Positions 38,352 through 45,527 of a stretch of 64,000 nucleotides of DNA are shown piece by piece (within the stretch, counting starts at the first letter, position 1; each line of letters opens with the position of its first letter). The position numbers and the translations under genes were made by a program. The notes under the pieces are model-generated. The model did not search any database and was not told where the DNA came from. It worked only from the letters and a program-made list of their open reading frames with translations. Location of the stretch: contig NZ_CP119758.1 in the NCBI RefSeq assembly GCF_029323795.1, forward strand, positions 1-64,000, read 5' to 3'. This DNA comes from Zobellia alginiliquefaciens (lineage in GTDB: Bacteria > Bacteroidota > Bacteroidia > Flavobacteriales > Flavobacteriaceae).

Positions 38352-38825
38352 ATGACCATAAAACTTATCGCAATAGGAAAAACGGATAGCAAAGCCCTAT
38401 TACAGCTTATTGCCGAATACGAGAACCGATTGAAACATTATGTAAAGTTTGAATTGGAAATCATACCCGATATTAAAAACACCAAAAATCTTTCTGAAGC
38501 ACAGCAAAAAGAAAAAGAAGGTGAACTTATTTTAAAGAATCTATCCAACGCTGATGTGCTGATACTTTTAGATGAAAACGGAAAACAATTTTCATCTGTA
38601 GACTTCTCTGCCTATTTACAGAAAAAAATGAATGCCGGCCTCAAACAATTGGTGTTTGTAATTGGAGGCCCCTATGGATTTAGCTCCGATGTTTACAATA
38701 AGGCACAGGGTAAAATCAGTTTATCAAAAATGACATTTTCACACCAAATGGTGCGTTTATTTGTTGTTGAGCAAGTGTACCGTGCATTCACCATTTTACG
38801 AAATGAACCTTATCACCATAGATAA
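38352..38825 (+). CDS. rlmH: 23S rRNA (pseudouridine1915-N3)-methyltransferase RlmH
   Basis: RlmH methylates pseudouridine 1915 of 23S rRNA. 157 residues with the SPOUT signature segments LLDENGKQFSS, FVIGGPYGFS and the C-terminal HQMVRLFVVEQVYRAF...PYHHR. Normal length, complete. Confidence 0.97.
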   Translation: MTIKLIAIGKTDSKALLQLIAEYENRLKHYVKFELEIIPDIKNTKNLSEAQQKEKEGELILKNLSNADVLILLDENGKQFSSVDFSAYLQKKMNAGLKQLVFVIGGPYGFSSDVYNKAQGKISLSKMTFSHQMVRLFVVEQVYRAFTILRNEPYHHR

Positions 38826-38929
38826 CACTACTCAAACTTTTTTAGATTTCATCACAAAAAAACCTTCCTACAATCCGTTTTAACAAATCAACTTTTTTAC
38901 ATTAGTGGCCTAACCCTAAGTTAAAGCCC

Positions 38930-39964
38930 ATGATTGTCTCCAAAGGAATATCGTTAAAAAAGTTATTTGACCTGTCTTTTCACCATATTATTTGGCTATC
39001 TCTATATATGGGTGGTATTGCCGTTCTATACCGATTTGATATAATTTCTTACGAAATACCTTGGTTACCCGTTTCAGTAATTGGTACCGCAGTTGCTTTT
39101 TATGTAGGTTTTAAGAACAACCAGTCTTATGACAGGATGTGGGAGGCAAGAAAAATTTGGGGAGGAATAGTCAATGACAGTCGCTCATGGGGAATGTTGG
39201 TTGATGGGTATATCACCAATATGAATTCTATAGAAAAACTAAGTGACGAAGAGCTACACGCTATTAAAAAAAGACTGATTTACAGACAAATTGGATGGCT
39301 GTACACCCATAGAGAGCAATTATTGGTGTCCACCTCATGGGAACATGCTACGCAAGGCGGACTGACCTCCAAACATGCCGAAAGACTTGAAGAAAACTTT
39401 GGCGTTGGGATTATTAGTGATAGCATAGAATATCGTCAATTAAAAAATTTCCTTTCCAAAGAAGAATACGACCGATTGGTGTCCAAAGCCAATACCGCTA
39501 CACAAATTATAAATGAACAATCCAAAGATTTACGGGAATTACGTAAAAAAGGGTTAATTGATGATTTTAGACATATTAAGATGCAGGACATTTTGCGCAC
39601 CTTTTATGAATTACAAGGAAAGAACGAGCGAATAAAAAAGTTTCCATTGCCACGTCAATATGCCAATATGAGCTACTATTTTGTAGGTATATTCATCTTT
39701 CTGCTACCTTTTAGTATGATGCCCGAAGTATTGGATTCCGGAAGTGCCAACTTTTGGCTGGCCGTACCAATTTGCGTGCTATTAGGTTGGGTATATGTTA
39801 TGATGGAAATAATTGGTGACTATTCTGAAAATCCATTTTCTAGAATGGCAAATGATATTCCCATGCTTTCTCTTTGCAGAACTATTGAAATAGACCTTAG
39901 AGAGATGTTGGGCGAAACAGAACTCCCACCTCCTGTTAAAGCTGAAAAAGGCATACTTATGTAA
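38930..39964 (+). CDS. Bestrophin-family anion channel
   Basis: A 344-residue UPF0187/bestrophin membrane protein. The typical N-terminal FYVGFKNNQSYDRMWEARKIWGGIVNDSR segment (given here as FKNNQSYDRMWEARK) and the later NPFSRMANDIPMLSLCR are clear, with four membrane segments. Prokaryotic members form pentameric ion channels. Single gene. Confidence 0.92.
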   Translation: MIVSKGISLKKLFDLSFHHIIWLSLYMGGIAVLYRFDIISYEIPWLPVSVIGTAVAFYVGFKNNQSYDRMWEARKIWGGIVNDSRSWGMLVDGYITNMNSIEKLSDEELHAIKKRLIYRQIGWLYTHREQLLVSTSWEHATQGGLTSKHAERLEENFGVGIISDSIEYRQLKNFLSKEEYDRLVSKANTATQIINEQSKDLRELRKKGLIDDFRHIKMQDILRTFYELQGKNERIKKFPLPRQYANMSYYFVGIFIFLLPFSMMPEVLDSGSANFWLAVPICVLLGWVYVMMEIIGDYSENPFSRMANDIPMLSLCRTIEIDLREMLGETELPPPVKAEKGILM

Positions 39965-40002
39965 ACCTCCTTCAAAAAAGGAGATTAAAAAATAAAGACA
40001 AT

Positions 40003-40028
40003 AAAAAAGCCCTTTTACAAGGGCTTTT
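40003..40028. terminator. Bidirectional terminator between bestrophin and serA genes
   Basis: AAAAGCCCTT / AAGGGCTTTT around TTAC; A-run before and T-run after serve both convergent genes, stronger for the minus-strand one. Confidence 0.88.
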
Positions 40029-40050
40029 CTGAATTTAACAAGCGTACTTT

Positions 40051-41943
40051 TTAGTACAACACTCTAAATTTTATGGTATTCTCCACCTTTTTAAGGGCTT
40101 TGATAACGTCTTTATTATACTCCTTATCCAAATCAGTAATTACATATCCTACCTCACTATCGGTAGATAAGAATTGACCTGAAATATTTAATCCGTATTT
40201 GGCAAGAACTTCATTAATCTTGGCCATGATGCCCGGTACGTTCTTATGAATATGCAAGAAACGGTGTGCATTCTGTTGTTTTGGCAAACGAATATTAGGG
40301 AAGTTTACAGCATCTACAGTGTTACCAGAGTTGATGTAATCCATAATTTTATTAGGTACAAAATCTGCAATATCCCGTTGAGCTTCTTCTGTACTACCAC
40401 CAACGTGCGGTGTAAGAATAACATTGTTCAATCCTTGTAATGGTGTATAAAATTCACCGTTACTGCGTGGCTCTTCCGGATACACATCAATAGCTGCACC
40501 GGCAACTTTACCAGACTTTAAACCCTCTGCCAAAGCTTCAATATCTACGACAAAACCTCTTGAAAGGTTAATAAGCATAGCCCCATTTCTCATTTGGCTA
40601 ATTTCCCGCTCACCAATGAAGTTCTTATTGGCTTTATTATCATCTATATGCAATGTTACTACATCTGAAACACTCAATAGATCTTCTAGCGTATTGCATT
40701 TTTTTGCATTACCCAAAGAAAGTTTATCCTCTACATCATAATAATAAACACGCATACCCAAAGCTTCCGCCAATATGGAAAGCTGTTTACCAATATTACC
40801 GTAACCCACAATACCAAGGTTCTTACCACGAACTTCTCTTGAGCCTTCGGCGGTTTTTTGCCATTGTCCGCTGTGAATTTCACTACTTCTAGAGAACACA
40901 CTACGCATTAGCATTATAATCTGACCGATAGCCAGTTCTACTACAGAACGCGTATTGCTATATGGCGCATTAAAAACTACCACCCCGTTTTTCTTTGCGT
41001 GAAGCAAATCTATTTGAGTAGTTCCAATACAAAAAGCCCCAACCACTAATAGCTTATCCGCAGCATCTAAAACTTTCTGGGTCACTTGGGTCTTAGAACG
41101 TATACCCAATACGTGAACTCCTTTTATTTTCTCTATTAACTCGTCCTCACCAATACTATGCTTTACCAATTCAACTGAAAACCCATCGTCAGATAAATTC
41201 TTAAAGGCATCCGGATGAACATTCTCTAAAAGCAATATTTTTATTCTGTTCTTCGGATAAGAGATATTACGAGGTAAATCGTTTACAAAAAGAAATTCAT
41301 CCATATTTGGAGTGATATAATCCGCGTTTTTCGCAGCCTTCTCCCGGTGTACATTCTCTGTGTAAGCGAAAAATTTATCGGCAATACCAGCTTCGCGCAT
41401 TACATAATCACTATAACCGTCTCCAATGACCTGAACTTCGCCCTCAAGATTCATATTCTTAAGACACTCAATTTTACCGTTGTGCTGAGAAAGTACGTTT
41501 TCAGCATCAAAACCTACTATATTGCCTTCCTCATCAAATTCAAAAGTGTTGGCGTAAACTCTGTCCGAGGGAATGTTATATTCTTCTACAATAGGATCAA
41601 TAAATTCTTTAAACCCACATGAAATAACATAAATATCATCTGAGAATTTCTCAAAGAATTCTTTGTTGGAAGCAATAGACTTGGATATTTTCTGACGCAA
41701 TTCTTCTACTAACGGCCCTAGATCATCTTTATGAGCGTGTAATAGTTTTATGCGTTTTTCAAGTGATTCAGTAAAGGATATCTCTCCATCAATCCCCAGA
41801 TTTGTAATCTCTTGTATTTGACTAATGATTTCGTCTCGGTTAGAATTGCCTTTCAAGGTTCTTTCGGCCAGTACATCTAAAGCTTCAACCCTTGTTAAGG
41901 TACTATCAAAATCGAATACGTATTTTCTACCTGTTTCTACCAT
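40051..41943 (-). CDS. serA: Fused phosphoserine phosphatase-phosphoglycerate dehydrogenase (SerB-SerA)
   Basis: A 630-residue two-enzyme protein. Residues 1 to about 225 are a HAD phosphatase with DFDST (Asp11, Asp13), SCGF, a Lys in KIECLK and IGDGYSD, the motif set of phosphoserine phosphatase, with Cys for Gly in SGGF. From about 235 to 550 follows D-3-phosphoglycerate dehydrogenase with the NAD motif GIVGYGNIGKQ, DEP-like LSRGFVVD and HVGGSTEEAQ, and an ACT domain (about 555-630) likely for serine feedback. It would join the first and last steps of serine synthesis. The middle transaminase SerC is not encoded here. Confidence 0.93.
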   Translation of the reverse strand: MVETGRKYVFDFDSTLTRVEALDVLAERTLKGNSNRDEIISQIQEITNLGIDGEISFTESLEKRIKLLHAHKDDLGPLVEELRQKISKSIASNKEFFEKFSDDIYVISCGFKEFIDPIVEEYNIPSDRVYANTFEFDEEGNIVGFDAENVLSQHNGKIECLKNMNLEGEVQVIGDGYSDYVMREAGIADKFFAYTENVHREKAAKNADYITPNMDEFLFVNDLPRNISYPKNRIKILLLENVHPDAFKNLSDDGFSVELVKHSIGEDELIEKIKGVHVLGIRSKTQVTQKVLDAADKLLVVGAFCIGTTQIDLLHAKKNGVVVFNAPYSNTRSVVELAIGQIIMLMRSVFSRSSEIHSGQWQKTAEGSREVRGKNLGIVGYGNIGKQLSILAEALGMRVYYYDVEDKLSLGNAKKCNTLEDLLSVSDVVTLHIDDNKANKNFIGEREISQMRNGAMLINLSRGFVVDIEALAEGLKSGKVAGAAIDVYPEEPRSNGEFYTPLQGLNNVILTPHVGGSTEEAQRDIADFVPNKIMDYINSGNTVDAVNFPNIRLPKQQNAHRFLHIHKNVPGIMAKINEVLAKYGLNISGQFLSTDSEVGYVITDLDKEYNKDVIKALKKVENTIKFRVLY

Positions 41944-42107
41944 GTCTTTGCTAACAAATTAAGGAACAAAAATAAAGATTATTTCTGTCCAAACCGGACT
42001 AATATTGCTAAAAGTTACCCTTATAACTAATCTAGTTCTTTTTGATAGGTAATTTAATTTTCAAGAAGCCAAGAATCATCATGACTATAGTTAGAAATAA
42101 GACTTTT

Positions 42108-42902
42108 CTAATCTAAAAAAGAAACTACAGATTTTGAAAAAGCAGGGGTTTTATAGGTTTCGTTATGATTACCGTCCACTAGAACAAACTCACTTTTTGG
42201 TATAGCTTTATGCAGCGCTTCAGGACTGCCATTATTTAGATCCTCATTACCCGCTATGACCAAAACTTTAGCTTCCACATAGGCCAAATGGCTCTTTTTT
42301 GTAAACGGCTGAAAGCGTTGCTGCAAATAGAGACTTCTGAAATCTGCATTGACCGATTTGGCATAATCCACCGCTTCTTTGGTCTCTTCGGTTACCCTTC
42401 CATTAAAAGCATTCATGAATTTGATTTTTCGAGACCATCGGTAATTTGTAAAATCGATTCCCATTCCACCCAAAACCGCCTTTTTAACACGCCTATCCTT
42501 TAACAATAACTTAGCCAAAACGATACTACCGCGCGAGTAGCCTACCGCCATGTATTTCTTTAATCGTAAATGCTGCATGAGGAACAAGATATCCATCACC
42601 TCGGCATCAAAAGTATAGGCATCTTCTGTTTGCGGCTTATCCGACTCCCCATTACCCCTAAGATCCAATGCCACGACCCTGAAACCTTCTGCCAACAAGT
42701 CTTCCTTTACACTTGTCTTGTCCCAAGACTCCTTTGTATTTATAAAACCATGAATTAGGAGTACTACATCTCCCTCACCCTCATCCGTGTAGGCAATTTT
42801 AGTATCATCAAAAGAATTGAAAAATTCGGTTTGTGCACAAATAGGAGTGGTACACATAACCATTGTGAAAATAGCGCTTATAGTAGTTTTATACATTAAC
42901 AT
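42108..42902 (-). CDS. Exported alpha/beta hydrolase
   Basis: A 264-residue alpha/beta-hydrolase with a signal peptide (about 1-24), LLIHGF oxyanion region, nucleophile elbow GYSRGS (Ser123) and a late His in DGNHNET. Asp or Glu acid likely in IAGNEDLNN. Probably a periplasmic esterase or lipase-like enzyme; substrate unknown. It overlaps the DUF3307 gene by 14 bp and so is the third gene of the SatD operon. Confidence 0.87.
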   Translation of the reverse strand: MLMYKTTISAIFTMVMCTTPICAQTEFFNSFDDTKIAYTDEGEGDVVLLIHGFINTKESWDKTSVKEDLLAEGFRVVALDLRGNGESDKPQTEDAYTFDAEVMDILFLMQHLRLKKYMAVGYSRGSIVLAKLLLKDRRVKKAVLGGMGIDFTNYRWSRKIKFMNAFNGRVTEETKEAVDYAKSVNADFRSLYLQQRFQPFTKKSHLAYVEAKVLVIAGNEDLNNGSPEALHKAIPKSEFVLVDGNHNETYKTPAFSKSVVSFLD

Positions 42903-43587
42903 AGATAATTCCTGTAATTACGGCAAGCCCAAAACTCAACAACGTTCCTATCAAGATGTATTCGGTAAGTTTCCTGTTGTTACTTTCCTTTAAATCATTA
43001 AATCGAAAAACGGATTTAGCTCCAATCAACAATCCAATCGCTTCCCATCTGCCCATAATAATGAACATAAGAACAAATAGGCGCTCTATTATACCTATAT
43101 ACTTACCGGCATTGGGTAGAGACTTATGGTCCAATTCAATTTTATCGGACATAGCCTCCAACAGTTTGCCCATAATAATTGCTGCGGGAGAACTCACAAA
43201 CACAATTGCAGTAACCAATGGCCAATCTAAATTCTGAAAAAGAGCTATGGTATGCTCCATAAGGTTACCATAATACACGCAGCAATACAACACCACAATA
43301 TGAAGCACCTGATCAATAAAAAAAGGAACACTTTGCAGCCTAAACATTGGTGTAACATACAATTTAATTAAATCAATAATATAATGCGAAACCATTATGA
43401 TCAATGCTACCTTCCAATACTTTAGGTCCCAAAGCAAAAGCATTGTTAGTGCAAAATGAAGTAATACGTGCGCATAAAGATATTTTGACCTTTCTTTATT
43501 GGCCTCCTTATGAACGACCCAACGAATGGGTTGTAATAAAAAATCACCAATTAAATGTGCCAATAAAAGTTTTGTAAACAGAATCAT
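42889..43587 (-). CDS. DUF3307-family polytopic membrane protein
   Basis: A 232-residue protein with about six membrane helices. It begins LLLAHLIGDFLLQP, the DUF3307 hallmark. Polar residues recur inside helices: HLIGD, HVLLH, HYIID and DQVLH. Such His/Asp pairs in membranes suggest a metal or catalytic site rather than a simple scaffold, but no activity is known to me. The start codon follows the SatD stop directly and its end overlaps the hydrolase start, so the three genes are translated as a unit. Confidence 0.85.
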   Translation of the reverse strand: MILFTKLLLAHLIGDFLLQPIRWVVHKEANKERSKYLYAHVLLHFALTMLLLWDLKYWKVALIIMVSHYIIDLIKLYVTPMFRLQSVPFFIDQVLHIVVLYCCVYYGNLMEHTIALFQNLDWPLVTAIVFVSSPAAIIMGKLLEAMSDKIELDHKSLPNAGKYIGIIERLFVLMFIIMGRWEAIGLLIGAKSVFRFNDLKESNNRKLTEYILIGTLLSFGLAVITGIIYVNV

Positions 43588-44196
43588 CTAGTTTAATTCT
43601 TTTAAAGTTTTTGTATAGTACTCAAGCAATTCTAGAACCAAATCTAGACGGGCCCTTTTTTGACGCTGACTAACAGCAGACTGTTGAATATTAAGTGTTT
43701 CGGCAATTTCACGTTGTGATGCACTAGGGTTATCTAGCGCCAATACAATTATTTCTGCCGATACCGTGCTCCAGTCATCCATAAAGTGAAGTGCCAGCTT
43801 TAGCATAAGATTTAAAGTATCATCAAAGAAACCATTGCCCGTAGCAATAGTTAGATTAAGCTTATCTTCTTTAAGCGATTCAAAGGTTCTGCCAGACCTG
43901 TGATACGCTGGGCCGTTAGATTCACTCACCCCAACACCTTTAAAAGTTTCATTACCCAGGCCAATACCCATACGAACATCTAAACCCTTTACCGTCTTTA
44001 TCAAAGCCTTAATGTGTATTGCTGCCTCTAACGCATCTTCTTTTGCTATTTTTAATTGAAACTCATCTCCTCTATAAACCTCCCAATCTATTGGCGAATT
44101 ACCTAATTTGGATAAGTAATCCTTAAGAATACCCAACCATTCAGATGAGTTGTGGTTCTCAGAGTTAATAATATCTCCTGTGATTATTGCTACCAT
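43588..44196 (-). CDS. SatD-family protein: nucleotidyl-cyclase-like domain plus helix-turn-helix
   Basis: A 202-residue protein. Residues 1-120 match the SatD family and, by my reading, follow class III nucleotidyl cyclases: ITGDII (Asp8) like the first metal-binding strand, YRGDEF (Asp44) like the second, RMGIGLG (75-81) like the GIxxG strand, and AYHRSGRTFE (97-106) where cyclases have VNxAARLE. The catalytic Asn is replaced by His. Residues about 150-190 (SQREIAETLNIQQSAVSQRQKRA) form a helix-turn-helix of the LuxR/sigma-region-4 kind. It may sense or make a nucleotide and regulate its own operon. Cyclase activity is not shown. Confidence 0.8.
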   Translation of the reverse strand: MVAIITGDIINSENHNSSEWLGILKDYLSKLGNSPIDWEVYRGDEFQLKIAKEDALEAAIHIKALIKTVKGLDVRMGIGLGNETFKGVGVSESNGPAYHRSGRTFESLKEDKLNLTIATGNGFFDDTLNLMLKLALHFMDDWSTVSAEIIVLALDNPSASQREIAETLNIQQSAVSQRQKRARLDLVLELLEYYTKTLKELN

Positions 44197-44202
44197 AATT
44201 AT

Positions 44203-44278
44203 ATAAGCTAAAACGCTAATATATAAAAATATAAGTCAAAACGCTAATATTTTATATTATAAGCTTTATTGCTTATAA
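44203..44278. promoter_or_regulatory. Repeat-rich control region of the SatD operon
   Basis: Two direct copies of a 20-bp element (44203-44222 and 44231-44250, 18 of 20 identical, core AAAACGCTAATAT) are 28 bp apart, close to three helical turns. A 22-bp inverted repeat with 8-bp arms TTATAAGC/GCTTATAA follows (44257-44278). They lie just upstream of the SatD start and are probably operator sites, perhaps for its own helix-turn-helix. Confidence 0.65.
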
Positions 44279-44279
44279 T

Positions 44280-44732
44280 TTAAAACCACCTTCTTACATT
44301 CAAACAATATTGTTTGTAACGTTTACCAAAGAGTTTTAAAAGAGCCAATTCTTCAGGAATAATCTGAAACCTATTCATATACCCAACAAAACCAGCAGCC
44401 AACAAAGTATTAAAAGCATTGCCCAACCATATACCCCAGGCCAATAGTAGTACCAGTAAAGCCAAATACATTGGGTTTCTAGAGAAAGCAAAAATTCCAT
44501 TTTCAACCAACTTACTTGCTTTGGAAGGATGAGTAGGATCAATAGTAGTCCGTAAACGGAAAAATTGAAAAAGAGCTGCCACAGCAATAATAGCCGCAAA
44601 TACCAGTAACGCCCCTGTTAAATAAATTCTTCCAAAAAAATCGAAGTAACCAACAGGTGAAAATGTAGCAAGCAAATACATCAAACCAGCAAAAATCACA
44701 AAAACAATAGCGGGAGGTATCCTTAACCCCAT
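44280..44732 (-). CDS. Isoprenylcysteine methyltransferase-like membrane protein
   Basis: A protein of about 150 residues with four membrane helices and the C-terminal SRNPMYLALLVL...RYKQYCLNVRRWF region of the ICMT/phospholipid methyltransferase group (SAM-binding). Bacterial members of this size methylate unknown lipids or small molecules. The frame is open to 44840, but the promoter at 44754-44787 supports the ATG at 44732 (MGLRIPPA). It is divergent from rdgB. Confidence 0.87.
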   Translation of the reverse strand: MGLRIPPAIVFVIFAGLMYLLATFSPVGYFDFFGRIYLTGALLVFAAIIAVAALFQFFRLRTTIDPTHPSKASKLVENGIFAFSRNPMYLALLVLLLAWGIWLGNAFNTLLAAGFVGYMNRFQIIPEELALLKLFGKRYKQYCLNVRRWF

Positions 44733-44753
44733 AACAGTATATTTATAGCGTTT

Positions 44754-44787
44754 CAAAATTACTATTTTTGAACTGTTATTAGCACAA
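44754..44787 (-). promoter_or_regulatory. Promoter of the ICMT-like gene
   Basis: Minus strand TTG (44785-44787), 23 bp, TAATTTTG (44754-44761). On the plus strand TATTTTTG (44763-44770) could be the -7 box for rdgB, so the two promoters would overlap. An ATAACAGT/ACTGTTAT inverted repeat (44731-44738, 44772-44779) spans them. Confidence 0.6.
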
Positions 44788-44816
44788 GTCAAAAAAACAA
44801 TCCTAAATCTATATAC

Positions 44817-45386
44817 ATGAAACTTGTTTTCGCAACACACAACAAAAACAAATTTAACGAGGTGAAGAAATTAGTTCCCTCACATATAGAATTGGTTTCA
44901 CTAACAGATATTGGCTGCTTTGATGAAATACCCGAAACCGGCACAACCTTAGAAGAGAACGCTCATATAAAAGCCGATTATGTAACCCAAAACTACAACC
45001 TGTCCTGTTTTGCAGATGACACAGGTCTTATAGTTGAAGCGCTTAACGGTGAACCCGGCGTATATTCAGCTAGATACGCAGGGGATTCAAAAAATTCGGA
45101 TGATAATATGAATAAACTTCTGCATAACCTAAAAAGCAAAAATAGTCGTACTGCCCACTTCAAAACCGTAATCGCTTTGAACATAAATGAAGAAACACAT
45201 ACTTTTGACGGAATAGTTCAAGGTCAAATAACAAAAGAAAAAACAGGCAACCAAGGTTTTGGCTACGACCCTATTTTTAAGCCTCATGGTTACGAAAAAA
45301 CCTTTGCCGAGCTTCCATTAGAGACTAAAAATAACATAGGTCACAGAGGCCGAGCTATAAAAAAACTGATAGATTTTCTACAATAA
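44817..45386 (+). CDS. rdgB: Non-canonical purine NTP pyrophosphatase, RdgB/HAM1 family
   Basis: Removes dITP, dXTP and similar from the nucleotide pool. 189 residues: FATHNKNKFNEV, then CFADDTGLIVEAL with catalytic Asp, GVYSARYAG, TGNQGFGYDPIF and the final NIGHRGRAIKKL. Complete and of normal length. Confidence 0.97.
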   Translation: MKLVFATHNKNKFNEVKKLVPSHIELVSLTDIGCFDEIPETGTTLEENAHIKADYVTQNYNLSCFADDTGLIVEALNGEPGVYSARYAGDSKNSDDNMNKLLHNLKSKNSRTAHFKTVIALNINEETHTFDGIVQGQITKEKTGNQGFGYDPIFKPHGYEKTFAELPLETKNNIGHRGRAIKKLIDFLQ

Positions 45387-45408
45387 TCGCTATCTCAAAA
45401 ATTAAACG

Positions 45409-45416
45409 TACCTTTG
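45409..45416 (+). promoter_or_regulatory. -7 promoter element of the helicase gene
   Basis: TACCTTTG followed by CACC, about 112 bp before the helicase start codon. No upstream TTG at the consensus spacing. Confidence 0.5.
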
Positions 45417-45464
45417 CACCTTAATTTTAACGCCGCCGGTATGGCAGGTGTTGCTCTGAGTACT

Positions 45465-45527
45465 AAGGTTATATACGATAATCGCTCTATGCAACGCACC
45501 TATTAGCGATTTAAGTATACCTTTTTT
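45465..45527 (+). promoter_or_regulatory. Terminator-like hairpin in the helicase leader
   Basis: The 5' arm AAGGTTATATACGATAATCGCT (45465-45486, over-length copy trimmed to its ends AAGGT...AATCGCT) pairs with AGCGATT...GTATACC(TT) at 45505-45523, with bulges. TTTTTT and the start codon follow at once. This is the shape of an intrinsic terminator or a translation-blocking stem placed on the start codon. Confidence 0.55.

Noticed and set aside
44375-44599. Open frame inside the ICMT-like gene
   Set aside because: Out-of-frame shadow; hydrophobic only because the overlapping gene encodes membrane helices.
45387-45527. Possible tRNA in the helicase leader
   Set aside because: No cloverleaf or T-loop GTTCGA motif; the structure fits a leader hairpin instead.
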